Part shown: positions 8,382 to 17,492 of the stretch, one piece after another
Layout of the letters: each line of letters begins with the position of its first letter
Position numbering within the stretch: the first letter of the stretch is position 1
From: Granulosicoccus sp045110515
Lineage (GTDB): Bacteria; Pseudomonadota; Gammaproteobacteria; Granulosicoccales; Granulosicoccaceae
Length of the DNA: 64,000 bases
Assembly: GCA_045110515.1 (NCBI GenBank)
Contig: JBGCGD010000036.1
Coordinates: forward strand, 47,399-111,398
Reading direction: 5' to 3'
The notes under the pieces: model-generated
Seen by the model: the letters and a program-made list of their open reading frames with translations, nothing else
Databases searched by the model: none
Told to the model about the DNA's origin: nothing
Position numbers and translations under genes: made by a program

Positions 8382-9740
8382 ATGAATGTGATAACAATCA
8401 AGAAGGGTCTAGATCTGCCTTTGGAGGGCAACCCAGATCAATCCATTCACCCAGCACCCGCCACAGAGAAAGTTGCTCTGATTGGTCGCGACTTCATCGG
8501 CTTGCGTCCGTCGATGGCAGTGGCAGTGGGTGACAGGGTGGTTACCGGTCAAACACTGTTTACCGATAAGCACGACCCCAAGGTGTGCTACACCAGTCCA
8601 GGCACGGGTACCGTTGAATCCATCAACCGCGGTGCACGTCGAGTACTTCAGTCCGTCATCATCAGACTCGACGCCGATGAAGCTAATGACGAGCTGCGCA
8701 AAGCGGTCTCGAGCAGTGAGCTTGCTGATTTGGATACTGATGATATTCGCGATGCGCTATGCAGCAGCGGTCTCTGGACGGCTTTCCGAACTCGTCCGTA
8801 CAGCAAGGTCCCTCAATCGGATGCGAAGCCTGAGTCTATTTTTGTAACGGCCATGGACACTAATCCGTTGGCAGCTGACCCGGCGGTTATCATTGCAGAG
8901 CATGCTAGTGATTTTCAAGACGGCTTAAACCTGCTGTCAAAACTGACCGAAGGCAAGGTGCACGTATGCAAGGCCGAAGGTGCCAGCATGGATGTAACCT
9001 CGCAGGCGGCTGTACAAGTGACAGAATTTACCGGGCCTCACCCTGCAGGGCTTCCTGGAACCCATATTCATCATTTGCATCCTGTGGGTGCAGAGCGGGT
9101 CGTCTGGCATATCGGCTATCAGGACGTCATTGCTATTGCAAAGTTATTCACCACGGGTAAGCTCTGGCTGGAGCGTGTTGTCGCATTAGCAGGTCCAGTG
9201 GTCCATGAACCGCGATTGATTCGTACACGTCTGGGTGCGAGTACTGAGGATCTTGTTCGAGACGCCCACGAAAAGGTGGAATGCCGAATCATTTCCGGTT
9301 CTGTCTTATCGGGTAGGCGTGCGAATAACTGGGCGGCCTATCTGGGTCGCTACCACACACAAATTTCGGTTTTGGCAGAAGGGCGTGAGCGTGAGCTGCT
9401 GGGTTGGATTAACCCGAAAAGCTCGAAGTACTCGTTTGCCAATATTTTTCTGTCCAGCTTCAAACGTATGACCAACAAGTTTGACTTTCACACATCCACC
9501 AACGGCAGCCCGCGTGCCATGGTGCCCGTCGGGCTTTATGAAAAAGTAATGCCCATGGACATCTTGCCAACGCAACTGCTGCGATCACTGTTAGTCAGTG
9601 ATACAGACCAGGCCCAGAGGCTGGGTTGTCTGGAATTGGATGAGGAGGATCTCGCTTTATGCGCGTTCGTTTGCTCTGGTAAATACAATTTCGGGCCTGC
9701 ATTGCGCAACAACCTTGAACAAATAGAGAAGGAAGGCTAA
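8382..9740 (+). CDS. nqrA: Na+-translocating NADH:quinone reductase subunit A
   Basis: A 452-residue peripheral cytoplasmic subunit of the Na+-NQR complex, which oxidises NADH, reduces ubiquinone and pumps sodium outward. The start at ATG 8382 gives MNVITIKKGLDLP, the characteristic NqrA N-terminus; the open frame extends ten codons further upstream from a TTG but that part looks unrelated. It is the first gene of the run A to F in the usual order. Its TAA overlaps the ATG of nqrB by one base. Confidence 0.97.
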   Translation: MNVITIKKGLDLPLEGNPDQSIHPAPATEKVALIGRDFIGLRPSMAVAVGDRVVTGQTLFTDKHDPKVCYTSPGTGTVESINRGARRVLQSVIIRLDADEANDELRKAVSSSELADLDTDDIRDALCSSGLWTAFRTRPYSKVPQSDAKPESIFVTAMDTNPLAADPAVIIAEHASDFQDGLNLLSKLTEGKVHVCKAEGASMDVTSQAAVQVTEFTGPHPAGLPGTHIHHLHPVGAERVVWHIGYQDVIAIAKLFTTGKLWLERVVALAGPVVHEPRLIRTRLGASTEDLVRDAHEKVECRIISGSVLSGRRANNWAAYLGRYHTQISVLAEGRERELLGWINPKSSKYSFANIFLSSFKRMTNKFDFHTSTNGSPRAMVPVGLYEKVMPMDILPTQLLRSLLVSDTDQAQRLGCLELDEEDLALCAFVCSGKYNFGPALRNNLEQIEKEG

Positions 9741-10960
9741 TGAGCTCATTGAGACGTTGGCTTGACCGCCAACACCCACAGTTTGCGAAAGGCGGTCGGT
9801 ACGAAAAGTACTACGCCTTGTACGAAATGGTTGATACCTTCCTGTACACGCCACCGGATGTCACCCGTACCTCGCCGCATGTGCGTGATGCTATCGATCT
9901 GAAACGTGTCATGAGTTACGTGGTGGTGGCAACACTGCCTTGTATCCTATTCGGCATGTGGAATACCGGCTACCAGGCTCATCTGGGCATGGCTGCATTG
10001 GGTCAGGACGCTGCTGAAGGATGGCGTGGCGCTATCATGGCATTGCTGGGCGTGGACTATGACGCTGGCAGCCTGTACGACAACGTCGTTCACGGTTTCT
10101 TGTACTTCATGCCGATCTACATCGTCACGCTCATGGCCGGTGGCTTTTGGGAGGTGCTGTTTGCCGCTGTCCGAAACCACGAAGTTAACGAGGGTTTCCT
10201 CGTCACATCGATGCTGTATGCGTTGATATTGCCGCCCACTATCCCGCTCTGGCAGGCGGCGTTGGGAATCTCATTCGGGGTTGTCATCGGTAAAGAGGTG
10301 TTTGGCGGTACCGGCAAAAACTTCATGAACCCGGCTTTAACGGGTCGAGCGTTCCTGTTCTTTGCCTATCCTGCGCAGTTGTCCGGTGATTCTGTTTGGA
10401 CAGCGGTTGATGGCTTTAGTGGTGCAACCGCGCTGAGCCTGGGTCAGCAAGGTGGTGTTGAAGCCATTACTGGCGCCGGCATTGAATGGATGGACGCCTT
10501 CTTTGGTTCTATTCAAGGATCTTTCGGATCGACATCAACGTTGGCGTGTCTCTTGGGCGCGGCCTTCTTGATTTATACACGCATAGCATCCTGGCGAATT
10601 ATCGCAGGGGTGTTCATTGGTATGGTTGTCACGACCTTGCTGCTGAACGGTATCGGAAGCGACACCAATGAGATGTTTGCAGTGCCTTGGCACTGGCATT
10701 TTGTACTCGGTGGCTTTGCCTTCGGCATGGTCTTTATGGCCACTGACCCCGTTAGTGCGGCCCACACCGATGCAGGGCGATGGATATTCGGCCTGTTAAT
10801 CGGGTTTATGACGGTCATCATACGTGTGGTGAATCCGGCTTATCCGGAAGGCATCATGCTGGCCATCCTGTTTGCCAACCTGATTGCACCTTTGATTGAT
10901 TACGGGGTGGTTCAGGCTAACGTCCGACGACGGATTAAGCGAAGTGGAGCTGCCTCATGA
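9740..10960 (+). CDS. nqrB: Na+-NQR subunit B
   Basis: A 406-residue membrane subunit with roughly ten hydrophobic segments, carrying one covalent FMN and riboflavin and taking part in quinone reduction. The flavin attachment motif SGATALS is present with the acceptor Thr at residue 230. NqrB and the related RnfD share this fold, but the flanking NqrA and NqrF identify this as Nqr. The ATG of nqrC overlaps its stop by four bases (ATGA). Confidence 0.97.
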   Translation: MSSLRRWLDRQHPQFAKGGRYEKYYALYEMVDTFLYTPPDVTRTSPHVRDAIDLKRVMSYVVVATLPCILFGMWNTGYQAHLGMAALGQDAAEGWRGAIMALLGVDYDAGSLYDNVVHGFLYFMPIYIVTLMAGGFWEVLFAAVRNHEVNEGFLVTSMLYALILPPTIPLWQAALGISFGVVIGKEVFGGTGKNFMNPALTGRAFLFFAYPAQLSGDSVWTAVDGFSGATALSLGQQGGVEAITGAGIEWMDAFFGSIQGSFGSTSTLACLLGAAFLIYTRIASWRIIAGVFIGMVVTTLLLNGIGSDTNEMFAVPWHWHFVLGGFAFGMVFMATDPVSAAHTDAGRWIFGLLIGFMTVIIRVVNPAYPEGIMLAILFANLIAPLIDYGVVQANVRRRIKRSGAAS

Positions 10961-11868
10961 CCAGTCCAATCGATAAGACCGATAAAAAAATAAAAGCTGC
11001 TGACCCTTCGCAAATTGTGCGCGAAGATGATGCTGAAACCTCAACGCTGAGTGATCGTTTCGGTTTTCTCGCGCCGGTCAAAGCCATCATGGCCCAGCCT
11101 AACGACAGCACGCAGAAGACTCTATTAGTGGCGGTCATTCTGTGTCTGGCATGTTCCGTTATCGTATCGGCCGCGGCTGTTATTTTACGACCAACACAAG
11201 ATGCGAATGCAGCATTAGACAGAAAGCGAAACATTGTCCAGGTGGCAGGCTTATTGGATGCCAGCGGCAACGTTGAAAAAGCATTTGAAAACGTCTCCAG
11301 CCGTATGGTTAATCTTGATACGGGTGAGTTCACAAATGAGCTTGATGGTGTTGCCTACGACCAGTATGTCGCGGCTCGTGACCCGCAGCTGAGTATGGCA
11401 CTGGATAAGGCTGACGATATAGCCGGTATCGGTCGTCGCGCCCAGTTCGCTGAGGTGTACCTCATTGGCGGCGAGGATGATTTCGATCAAATAGTTCTTC
11501 CTATTCACGGCCTGGGTCTTTGGTCAACGCTGTACGGCTTTGTGTCTTTATCTAGCGATTTGACCACCATCTCTGGTTTGAAGTTTTACGCGCATGCGGA
11601 AACTCCAGGCTTAGGTGGTGAAGTGGATAACCCGGTATGGCAGAGCAAGTGGGAAGGCAAACTGGCGTTTGACGAAGCGGGCGAACTTCAAATTGAAGTG
11701 ATCAAAGGTGTTGTCGATCCGAAAAATGCCGCCGCCATTCATCAGGTTGATGGATTAGCAGGCGCAACCTTGACAAGTCGTGGTGTAAGCCAGCTGCTTC
11801 GTTTCTGGTTAGATGAGCAAGGCTTCGGAGCTTTCCTTAAAAACCTCAAGCAAGGGGAGGTCTCGTGA
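10957..11868 (+). CDS. nqrC: Na+-NQR subunit C
   Basis: A 303-residue subunit with an N-terminal hydrophobic anchor (about residues 48-70) and a periplasmic FMN-binding domain. The FMN phosphoester site reads GLAGATLTS with acceptor Thr271. The usual form of this motif has Ser where this protein has the first Ala (SGAT). The N-terminus is longer than the minimal NqrC, with about 45 charged residues before the anchor. It is coupled to nqrB upstream and nqrD downstream (TGATG overlap). Confidence 0.97.
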   Translation: MTSPIDKTDKKIKAADPSQIVREDDAETSTLSDRFGFLAPVKAIMAQPNDSTQKTLLVAVILCLACSVIVSAAAVILRPTQDANAALDRKRNIVQVAGLLDASGNVEKAFENVSSRMVNLDTGEFTNELDGVAYDQYVAARDPQLSMALDKADDIAGIGRRAQFAEVYLIGGEDDFDQIVLPIHGLGLWSTLYGFVSLSSDLTTISGLKFYAHAETPGLGGEVDNPVWQSKWEGKLAFDEAGELQIEVIKGVVDPKNAAAIHQVDGLAGATLTSRGVSQLLRFWLDEQGFGAFLKNLKQGEVS

Positions 11869-12530
11869 TGGACGCGGATACTAAAAAAGTCGTATACGAC
11901 CCGTTGGTCGACAACAATCCGATCACACTGCAAATTCTCGGTATTTGTTCGGCGCTTGCGGTTACAACAACACTCGCAGCCTCACTGCTGATGTGCTTAG
12001 CGTTGACCGCTGTTGTTGCTTGCTCGAATGCATCCATTTCGATGATTCGCCAGCACGTACCTTCTAGCATCCGGATTATCGTACAAATGACGATCATCGC
12101 ATCACTGGTTATCGTGGTCGATCAGCTGCTCAAGGCGTTCGCCTATGACATTGCCAAAACACTGTCTGTGTTTGTCGGTTTGATTATTACCAATTGCATC
12201 GTATTGGGTCGTGCGGAAGCCTTCGCTATGAAGAACCCTCCCATGATCAGTATGCTTGATGGTCTGGGCAATGGCTTAGGCTACAGCCTGGTTCTGATTG
12301 TCGTCGGTGCGACACGTGAATTATTCGGCTCTGGCACATTGCTCGGCTACACCATTCTTCCTTCCGTCAACGACGGTGGTTGGTACTACACCAATGGACT
12401 GATGCTGCTACCCCCAAGTGCGTTCTTTATCATCGGTCTGATGATCTGGGGAATTCGTACTTGGAAGAGTGCTCAGGTAGAAAAGCCGGACTATGAAATC
12501 CAGCAAGCTCATCATTCGGAGGTGGTTTGA
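11868..12530 (+). CDS. nqrD: Na+-NQR subunit D
   Basis: A 220-residue integral membrane protein with about six hydrophobic segments, one of the pair NqrD/NqrE that forms a symmetric core holding an intramembrane iron-sulfur site. I place the start at ATG 11868, seven bases after AGGGGAGG; a GTG three bases earlier is possible but too close to the ribosome site. It overlaps the nqrC stop (TGATG). Confidence 0.96.
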   Translation: MDADTKKVVYDPLVDNNPITLQILGICSALAVTTTLAASLLMCLALTAVVACSNASISMIRQHVPSSIRIIVQMTIIASLVIVVDQLLKAFAYDIAKTLSVFVGLIITNCIVLGRAEAFAMKNPPMISMLDGLGNGLGYSLVLIVVGATRELFGSGTLLGYTILPSVNDGGWYYTNGLMLLPPSAFFIIGLMIWGIRTWKSAQVEKPDYEIQQAHHSEVV

Positions 12531-13138
12531 TGGAAGCCTATATCAGCCTGTTTGTTAAGGCTATATTCATTGAGAACCTCGCCTTGTCGTTCTTTTTGGG
12601 CATGTGTACGTTTCTCGCAGTCTCCAAACAGATCGGCACAGCTATCGGTTTAGGTGCGGCGGTTATTCTGGTGCAAGTCATCACCGTCCCTGCAAACAAC
12701 CTGTTGTTTCAATATCTGCTGAACGATGGTGCTTTAGCATGGATGGGATTGCCAGAAGTGGACCTAAGCTTCCTCGGCTTAATCTGTTACATCGGTGTTA
12801 TTGCGGCCATGGTCCAAATTCTAGAGATGATTCTGGACAAGTATTTCCCGGCACTCTACAACGCCTTGGGTGTGTTCCTGCCGCTGATCACGGTTAACTG
12901 CGCCATCCTGGGTGGGTCGTTGTTCATGGTTGAACGTGACTACAACTTCAGTGAAAGTGTGGTCTACGGTGTAGGTAGTGGAGCGGGCTGGGCATTAGCC
13001 ATTACTGCACTGGCCGGAATTCGCGAAAAGCTTAAATACAGCGATGTACCCGACGGCTTGCAAGGTCTGGGTATTACGTTCATCACCGCAGGCCTTATGT
13101 CACTGGGCTTCATGGCTTTCTCGGGGATTCAACTTTAA
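12530..13138 (+). CDS. nqrE: Na+-NQR subunit E
   Basis: A 202-residue membrane subunit, paralogous to NqrD, with six predicted membrane segments. The start is ATG 12530, seven bases after CGGAGG (12517-12522), overlapping the nqrD stop by one base; the preceding in-frame TTG is not needed. The motif FFLGMC near residue 25 holds a Cys of the kind that binds the intramembrane iron centre with NqrD. Confidence 0.96.
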   Translation: MEAYISLFVKAIFIENLALSFFLGMCTFLAVSKQIGTAIGLGAAVILVQVITVPANNLLFQYLLNDGALAWMGLPEVDLSFLGLICYIGVIAAMVQILEMILDKYFPALYNALGVFLPLITVNCAILGGSLFMVERDYNFSESVVYGVGSGAGWALAITALAGIREKLKYSDVPDGLQGLGITFITAGLMSLGFMAFSGIQL

Positions 13139-13192
13139 TGAATAGGCTAAAGAGCTTGTCTACCCACAAAGCAAACAAGAGGGTGTCTTCTC

Positions 13193-14416
13193 ATGGTTGA
13201 GATACTAGTCGGAGTTCTACTGTTCACCGTTGTATTGCTGGTGCTGGTAGGCATTATTCTGGGCGCCAAGTCGATGTTGGTGGCCAGCGGCAACGTTGAT
13301 GTATTAATCAACGGTGAAAAAACGGTACAAGCACCCGTCGGGTCAAAGCTGTTAGGCGCTTTGGCAGATGCAGAGTTATACGTTGCCTCAGCCTGTGGTG
13401 GCGGTGGTACGTGTGGTCAGTGTCGTGTCAATGTTCACGAAGGTGGTGGTTCCATCCTGCCAACAGAGACTGGCCATATCAATAAGCGTGAAGCGGCTGA
13501 AGGCGGACGACTGTCTTGCCAGCTAACCGTTAAGCAAAACATGAAAATCAGCGTTCCCGATGAAGTATTCGGTGTACGCAAATGGCGCTGTAAGGTTAAG
13601 TCGAACGAAAACGTCGCTACCTTCATCAAAGAGCTGGTTCTGGAATTGCCCAAGGGCGAGACGGTTCCGTTTCGTGCCGGTGGTTACATACAGATTGAGT
13701 GTCCCGCATACGATCTGCAGTACAGCGATTTTGATGTAGCGGACGAATTCCGTGGTGACTGGGACCGGTTTGATCTTTGGAAGGTTAAATCAAAAGTTAA
13801 TGAGCCTGTTATGCGCGCTTATTCCATGGCGAACTACCCTGAAGAAGAGGGAATCATCATGCTGAACGTGCGTATTGCGACACCTCCACCGGGCAATCTT
13901 GATGATGTTCCAGCCGGGCAAATGTCTTCTTGGATCTTCAACTTGAAGCCAGGCGATGAGGCGGATATTTCAGGTCCTTTTGGTGAGTTTTATGCAAAGG
14001 AAACTGAAAACGAAATGGTGTTTATCGGTGGTGGCGCTGGAATGGCTCCCATGCGATCTCACATCTTTGATCAGTTAATGCGTCTTGATAGCAATCGAAA
14101 AATCACATTTTGGTATGGTGCGAGAAGTCTTCGCGAGACGTTCTATGCCGACCATTTCGATAAGCTGCAGGAAAAGCACGAGAATTTTACGTGGCATCTG
14201 GCCTTGTCTGACCCGCAACCCGAAGACAACTGGACCGGCCACACTGGATTTATACATAACGTTCTTAACGACAACTACTTGAAGGATCACGCAGCGCCCG
14301 AAGACTGTGAGTTCTACATGTGTGGACCTCCGATGATGAATGCTGCGGTAGTCGATATGCTTCGAGAACTGGGTGTCGAAGACGATCACATAATGCTTGA
14401 TGATTTTGGCGGATAA
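13193..14416 (+). CDS. nqrF: Na+-NQR subunit F, NADH-oxidising flavoprotein
   Basis: A 407-residue subunit through which electrons enter the complex. It has one N-terminal membrane helix (about residues 3-25), a plant-type 2Fe-2S ferredoxin domain with Cys68, Cys74, Cys77 and Cys109, then FAD-binding (MRAYSMANYP) and NADH-binding (FIGGGAGMAPMRS) domains of the ferredoxin-reductase type. A 54-base gap separates it from nqrE; GAGG lies just upstream of its ATG. Confidence 0.97.
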   Translation: MVEILVGVLLFTVVLLVLVGIILGAKSMLVASGNVDVLINGEKTVQAPVGSKLLGALADAELYVASACGGGGTCGQCRVNVHEGGGSILPTETGHINKREAAEGGRLSCQLTVKQNMKISVPDEVFGVRKWRCKVKSNENVATFIKELVLELPKGETVPFRAGGYIQIECPAYDLQYSDFDVADEFRGDWDRFDLWKVKSKVNEPVMRAYSMANYPEEEGIIMLNVRIATPPPGNLDDVPAGQMSSWIFNLKPGDEADISGPFGEFYAKETENEMVFIGGGAGMAPMRSHIFDQLMRLDSNRKITFWYGARSLRETFYADHFDKLQEKHENFTWHLALSDPQPEDNWTGHTGFIHNVLNDNYLKDHAAPEDCEFYMCGPPMMNAAVVDMLRELGVEDDHIMLDDFGG

Positions 14417-14420
14417 AACG

Positions 14421-15464
14421 ATGGATAGACGATCCTATTTAAAGAGTTCACTGGCCCTTGGCGGTAGCTTGCTAATGCCTGCGGGTGTTCTGGCTTTAGC
14501 CGGTTGCAGTGGAACACGAAAAATACCGGAACTTGCCGGTTTCGATGGCCAGATCATGGGAACCAGCTACAGCGTTCGCCTAGGTGTGCCTATGACAGAA
14601 GGTCTGGCTGCACAGGTTCACAGTGCATTGCAAGACGTCGATGCTCATATGTCTACCTGGCGCAACGATTCAGAGTTAACTGCATTTAACGACAGCACTG
14701 ACAGCGACTGGCAAAAAATGACAGCCGGTACGCTTGAGGTTGTGGCCAAAGCAGTTGATACCAGTGCTGCGAGCAAAGGCGCATTCGATGTCACCATCGG
14801 ACCACTTGTGGATCTTTGGGGCTTTGGCGCAGGTGCAGACTCGACCGGTAGCATTCCTGTTGGGCGTGACATCAGCGAGCGTCTGGCGCAGGTTGGTTAT
14901 GATGCTATTGAAATAGACCTGCAGGCCGGTGCAGCTCGTAAGCTGAACCCGGAAGCTCGTTTGGATCTCTCTGGTATCGCAAAAGGCCACGCGGTAGACC
15001 GTGTTGCGGCTGTTCTGGATCAATTGGGATTGGATAGCTACTTGGTTGAAGTGGGCGGAGAGCTCAAAGGTCGCGGTTTGAAGCCTGATGGAAGCGCCTG
15101 GCGTGTGGCTATCGAGCGACCTGCAGCCGGACGTCGAGATGTATTCAGAGCGTTGGATCTCAACGATCAAGCGATTGCGACCTCAGGTGATTATCGAAAC
15201 TTTTTCGACAATGGCGGTCAGCGATATTCACATTCTATTGATCCGCGTACCGGTCAGCCGGTCAATCACGAACTTGCCTCTGTCAGCGTTGTCTCGGACA
15301 CCACAATGGCGGCAGACGCGCTGTCTACAGCTCTCATGGTAATGGGGCCTGACGAGGCCATGGCGTTCGCTCAGAAGCATCAGGTGGCGGCTTATATGGT
15401 CTTGAAATCTGGCACATCCCTCAAAGAGGTGTACAGTGACAAGTTCGAGCAGCTGTTAGGTTAA
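14421..15464 (+). CDS. apbE: FAD:protein FMN transferase
   Basis: A 347-residue exported lipoprotein of the ApbE family, which attaches FMN to Thr residues of NqrB and NqrC using FAD. The N-terminus MDRRSYLKSS followed by a hydrophobic stretch and LAGC is a Tat-like signal with a lipobox. ApbE motifs are visible: GQIMGTSYSVR near the start of the mature protein, LDLSGIAKGHAVD and VEVGGELKGRG in the middle. The ATG is four bases after the nqrF stop, and the position in the operon fits its role in maturing the complex. Confidence 0.95.
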   Translation: MDRRSYLKSSLALGGSLLMPAGVLALAGCSGTRKIPELAGFDGQIMGTSYSVRLGVPMTEGLAAQVHSALQDVDAHMSTWRNDSELTAFNDSTDSDWQKMTAGTLEVVAKAVDTSAASKGAFDVTIGPLVDLWGFGAGADSTGSIPVGRDISERLAQVGYDAIEIDLQAGAARKLNPEARLDLSGIAKGHAVDRVAAVLDQLGLDSYLVEVGGELKGRGLKPDGSAWRVAIERPAAGRRDVFRALDLNDQAIATSGDYRNFFDNGGQRYSHSIDPRTGQPVNHELASVSVVSDTTMAADALSTALMVMGPDEAMAFAQKHQVAAYMVLKSGTSLKEVYSDKFEQLLG

Positions 15465-15490
15465 AAATACAGGGCATTCGGTAATCAGGT

Positions 15491-15754
15491 ATGACTCTAT
15501 TTCTCGTGACATTTTTCATTATGATGCTGGCGGTCGCTGGCATGGCAGTGGGTGTCATGTTCGGTCTGAACCCCATTGCCGGTAGCTGTGGCGGGTTGAA
15601 CGCGGTTGACGGGTCAGGTGCCTGCCAATCGTGTTCACGACCCTGCAAGAGCCGTAAGAAAGCTGAGGCACAGGCCCCCGTTGCAGGTGATGCCCAACCG
15701 CTGACTCGTTCATCTATTCAATTGAACAAGCAACCGGGAAGCACTGATGCTTAA
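15491..15754 (+). CDS. nqrM: Na+-NQR maturation protein NqrM
   Basis: An 87-residue protein with one N-terminal membrane helix (about residues 3-26) and four Cys at 33, 45, 48 and 52 (GSCGGL and CQSCSRPC), the pattern of the NqrM/DUF539 family. NqrM is needed to insert iron into the NqrD/NqrE site. It sits directly after apbE, its usual position. Its last 8 bases overlap the CBS-domain gene. Confidence 0.93.
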   Translation: MTLFLVTFFIMMLAVAGMAVGVMFGLNPIAGSCGGLNAVDGSGACQSCSRPCKSRKKAEAQAPVAGDAQPLTRSSIQLNKQPGSTDA

Positions 15755-16145
15755 AACCATCAAAGTCAGCGATTATATGGCCGCAACGCTGGTGACCTTC
15801 AAGCCTGATATGGGTATGAAAGTCGCCATCAGCCATCTATTGGAAAAGCGTATATCTGGCGCACCCGTGGTTGATGACCATGGCAATCTTGTCGGCATGT
15901 TGTCCGAACAAGACTGCATGAAGATGGCGCTGACCGCTGGCTATCATGAAGACATGGGTGGGTTGGTCCGTGACTACATGACGCCCAACGTCGACACCGT
16001 TGAAGCTGAAACCAGTATCCTAAAGCTGGCTCAGAAGTTTATCGATCAACCCAATCGTCGTCGTTTTCCAGTTCTGCATAACAACCGTTTGGTTGGGCAA
16101 GTGAGCCGACGCGATGTGCTCAGGGCAATCGAGAAAATCGGCTGA
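15747..16145 (+). CDS. CBS-domain protein
   Basis: A 132-residue cytoplasmic protein made almost wholly of two CBS motifs (about residues 8-60 and 75-130; HLLEKRISGAPVVDDHGNLVGMLSEQD is the end of the first). CBS pairs bind adenine nucleotides or related ligands. It starts inside the end of nqrM, so it is cotranscribed with the Na+-NQR operon and may sense energy state for it or for another partner; that is inference. No other domain is fused to it. Confidence 0.9.
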   Translation: MLKTIKVSDYMAATLVTFKPDMGMKVAISHLLEKRISGAPVVDDHGNLVGMLSEQDCMKMALTAGYHEDMGGLVRDYMTPNVDTVEAETSILKLAQKFIDQPNRRRFPVLHNNRLVGQVSRRDVLRAIEKIG

Positions 16146-16187
16146 TACCACACCGTCATTCTGTTGTATTGCGTGTGTTCGATGTGT

Positions 16188-17483
16188 CTACTGAATTGAA
16201 ACTGTAAGCGTTTCCAAAAAACGCACAAGATCCTCTCGCGCTGCGTTATCCAAGCTCAGTGGCTTTAATAACGATTCTCCCTGAGCGTGTAGACGTTCCG
16301 GGTTAATGTCGGCATAAGAATCAACGACCTCTCTTAAGGTACGTAGGCTACCGTCGTGTGTATAAGGGGCGGTCAACGTTAAATGGCGTAACGTTGGTGT
16401 TCGCCACTGTCCGAAATTGACCTGCCCCAAGGTCACTGTTTGAGTCTTTCTAATCTCAGCTGCTTCGCCGGTACCGTTGTATTTTCCCTGCAAGTTGAAG
16501 ACATCTTTCCGAACGCGTTGAATGCCGGTATAGCGTCCAGGGTCTACCTGGCCAATACCTGTAAAGAAAGGGCGTCCGGTGTCATGGAATTCTCCGTTGG
16601 AGAAGTTCGGTCCGAAGTGACATACATGACAGTTAGCCTCTCCTAAGAATATTTTCAATCCGCGTATTGCAGCTTGTGGATACTCCTTTTGACCGTCTAC
16701 ATCATTGTTGAGTACGGCCAATCGGTATTGATCGAACGGCGTTTGTCCAGAGACTAGGGTGCGCGTATAGGCGGCTATTGCTTTACTCAGTAGTACGGCA
16801 AAGGCTTCATTGTCCAGCTCATCCAATGCAATAGGTGTCGGGGCTTGAGCTATCGCGTCTGCGATGTATTGTTCTTTGCGTAATCGTTTTGAGATGGTCG
16901 TGAAGTCCCCGTTCATCTCTATCTCAGATAGCATGGGCCGGAGGCTAGCCGCCCAAAGACTGTCGGCCCCTCCGTCCCAACCAAACCAGCGTTGCGTGCC
17001 GATGTCTAACAGGCCTTGCGTGTTTCTGACATGTGAAGAAGCGCCTTCGGCGGTGGCTAATCCATCGGTAAAGCCTTTAGTGGCCTGGTGACAGTTGGCG
17101 CAGGTGATTTTGCCGTTTCCTGATAGAGCAGGTTCGTGGAACAATCGCTGTCCGAGAGACTCAGCCCAAGGTTGTCCTGAAAACTCGTTGCCAGGGTCGG
17201 GGGAAAGTTTTTTTGGCCATGGGCCAAACACAGCAATAAGTGATTTCTCTAAAGCGCTAAGCGTTATGAAACTGTCTTGCGATTCAGCGATTGAGGAGCC
17301 AACGAGCGAACCATCAGAAACTGACTCTAGGCTTTGAGCGATCACCGATGAACTGAACAGAACCGACCCCAGTAGAAGTATCCAGAAAGTCTTTATGGTG
17401 TTTACCCACATCTGGATCGGTTTAAATTCTATACACAGGTAACGCAAACGTTTTTGTGTACCTTGTGCACTTGGTTCCATCAT
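16188..17483 (-). CDS. Di-heme cytochrome c peroxidase/MauG-family protein
   Basis: A 431-residue frame with two CxxCH heme sites, CANCH (Cys128-His132) and CHVCH (Cys285-His289), spaced as in the bacterial di-heme peroxidase and MauG family. It is periplasmic: a good Sec signal ending in SVIAQS follows the ATG at 17411, which may be the real start (407 residues). The longer start at 17483 lies 10 bases after the preceding gene but adds a charged leader, and neither has a clear ribosome site. It is probably cotranscribed with the amidohydrolase-YtkA gene upstream. Its reaction could be peroxide reduction or oxidative modification of a partner. Confidence 0.88.
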   Translation of the reverse strand: MMEPSAQGTQKRLRYLCIEFKPIQMWVNTIKTFWILLLGSVLFSSSVIAQSLESVSDGSLVGSSIAESQDSFITLSALEKSLIAVFGPWPKKLSPDPGNEFSGQPWAESLGQRLFHEPALSGNGKITCANCHQATKGFTDGLATAEGASSHVRNTQGLLDIGTQRWFGWDGGADSLWAASLRPMLSEIEMNGDFTTISKRLRKEQYIADAIAQAPTPIALDELDNEAFAVLLSKAIAAYTRTLVSGQTPFDQYRLAVLNNDVDGQKEYPQAAIRGLKIFLGEANCHVCHFGPNFSNGEFHDTGRPFFTGIGQVDPGRYTGIQRVRKDVFNLQGKYNGTGEAAEIRKTQTVTLGQVNFGQWRTPTLRHLTLTAPYTHDGSLRTLREVVDSYADINPERLHAQGESLLKPLSLDNAAREDLVRFLETLTVSIQ

Positions 17484-17492
17484 GCTTAAGAT

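Noticed and set aside
14676..15170. 164-codon minus-strand frame opposite apbE
   Set aside because: apbE has its motifs and lipoprotein signal; the antisense frame shows no family features.
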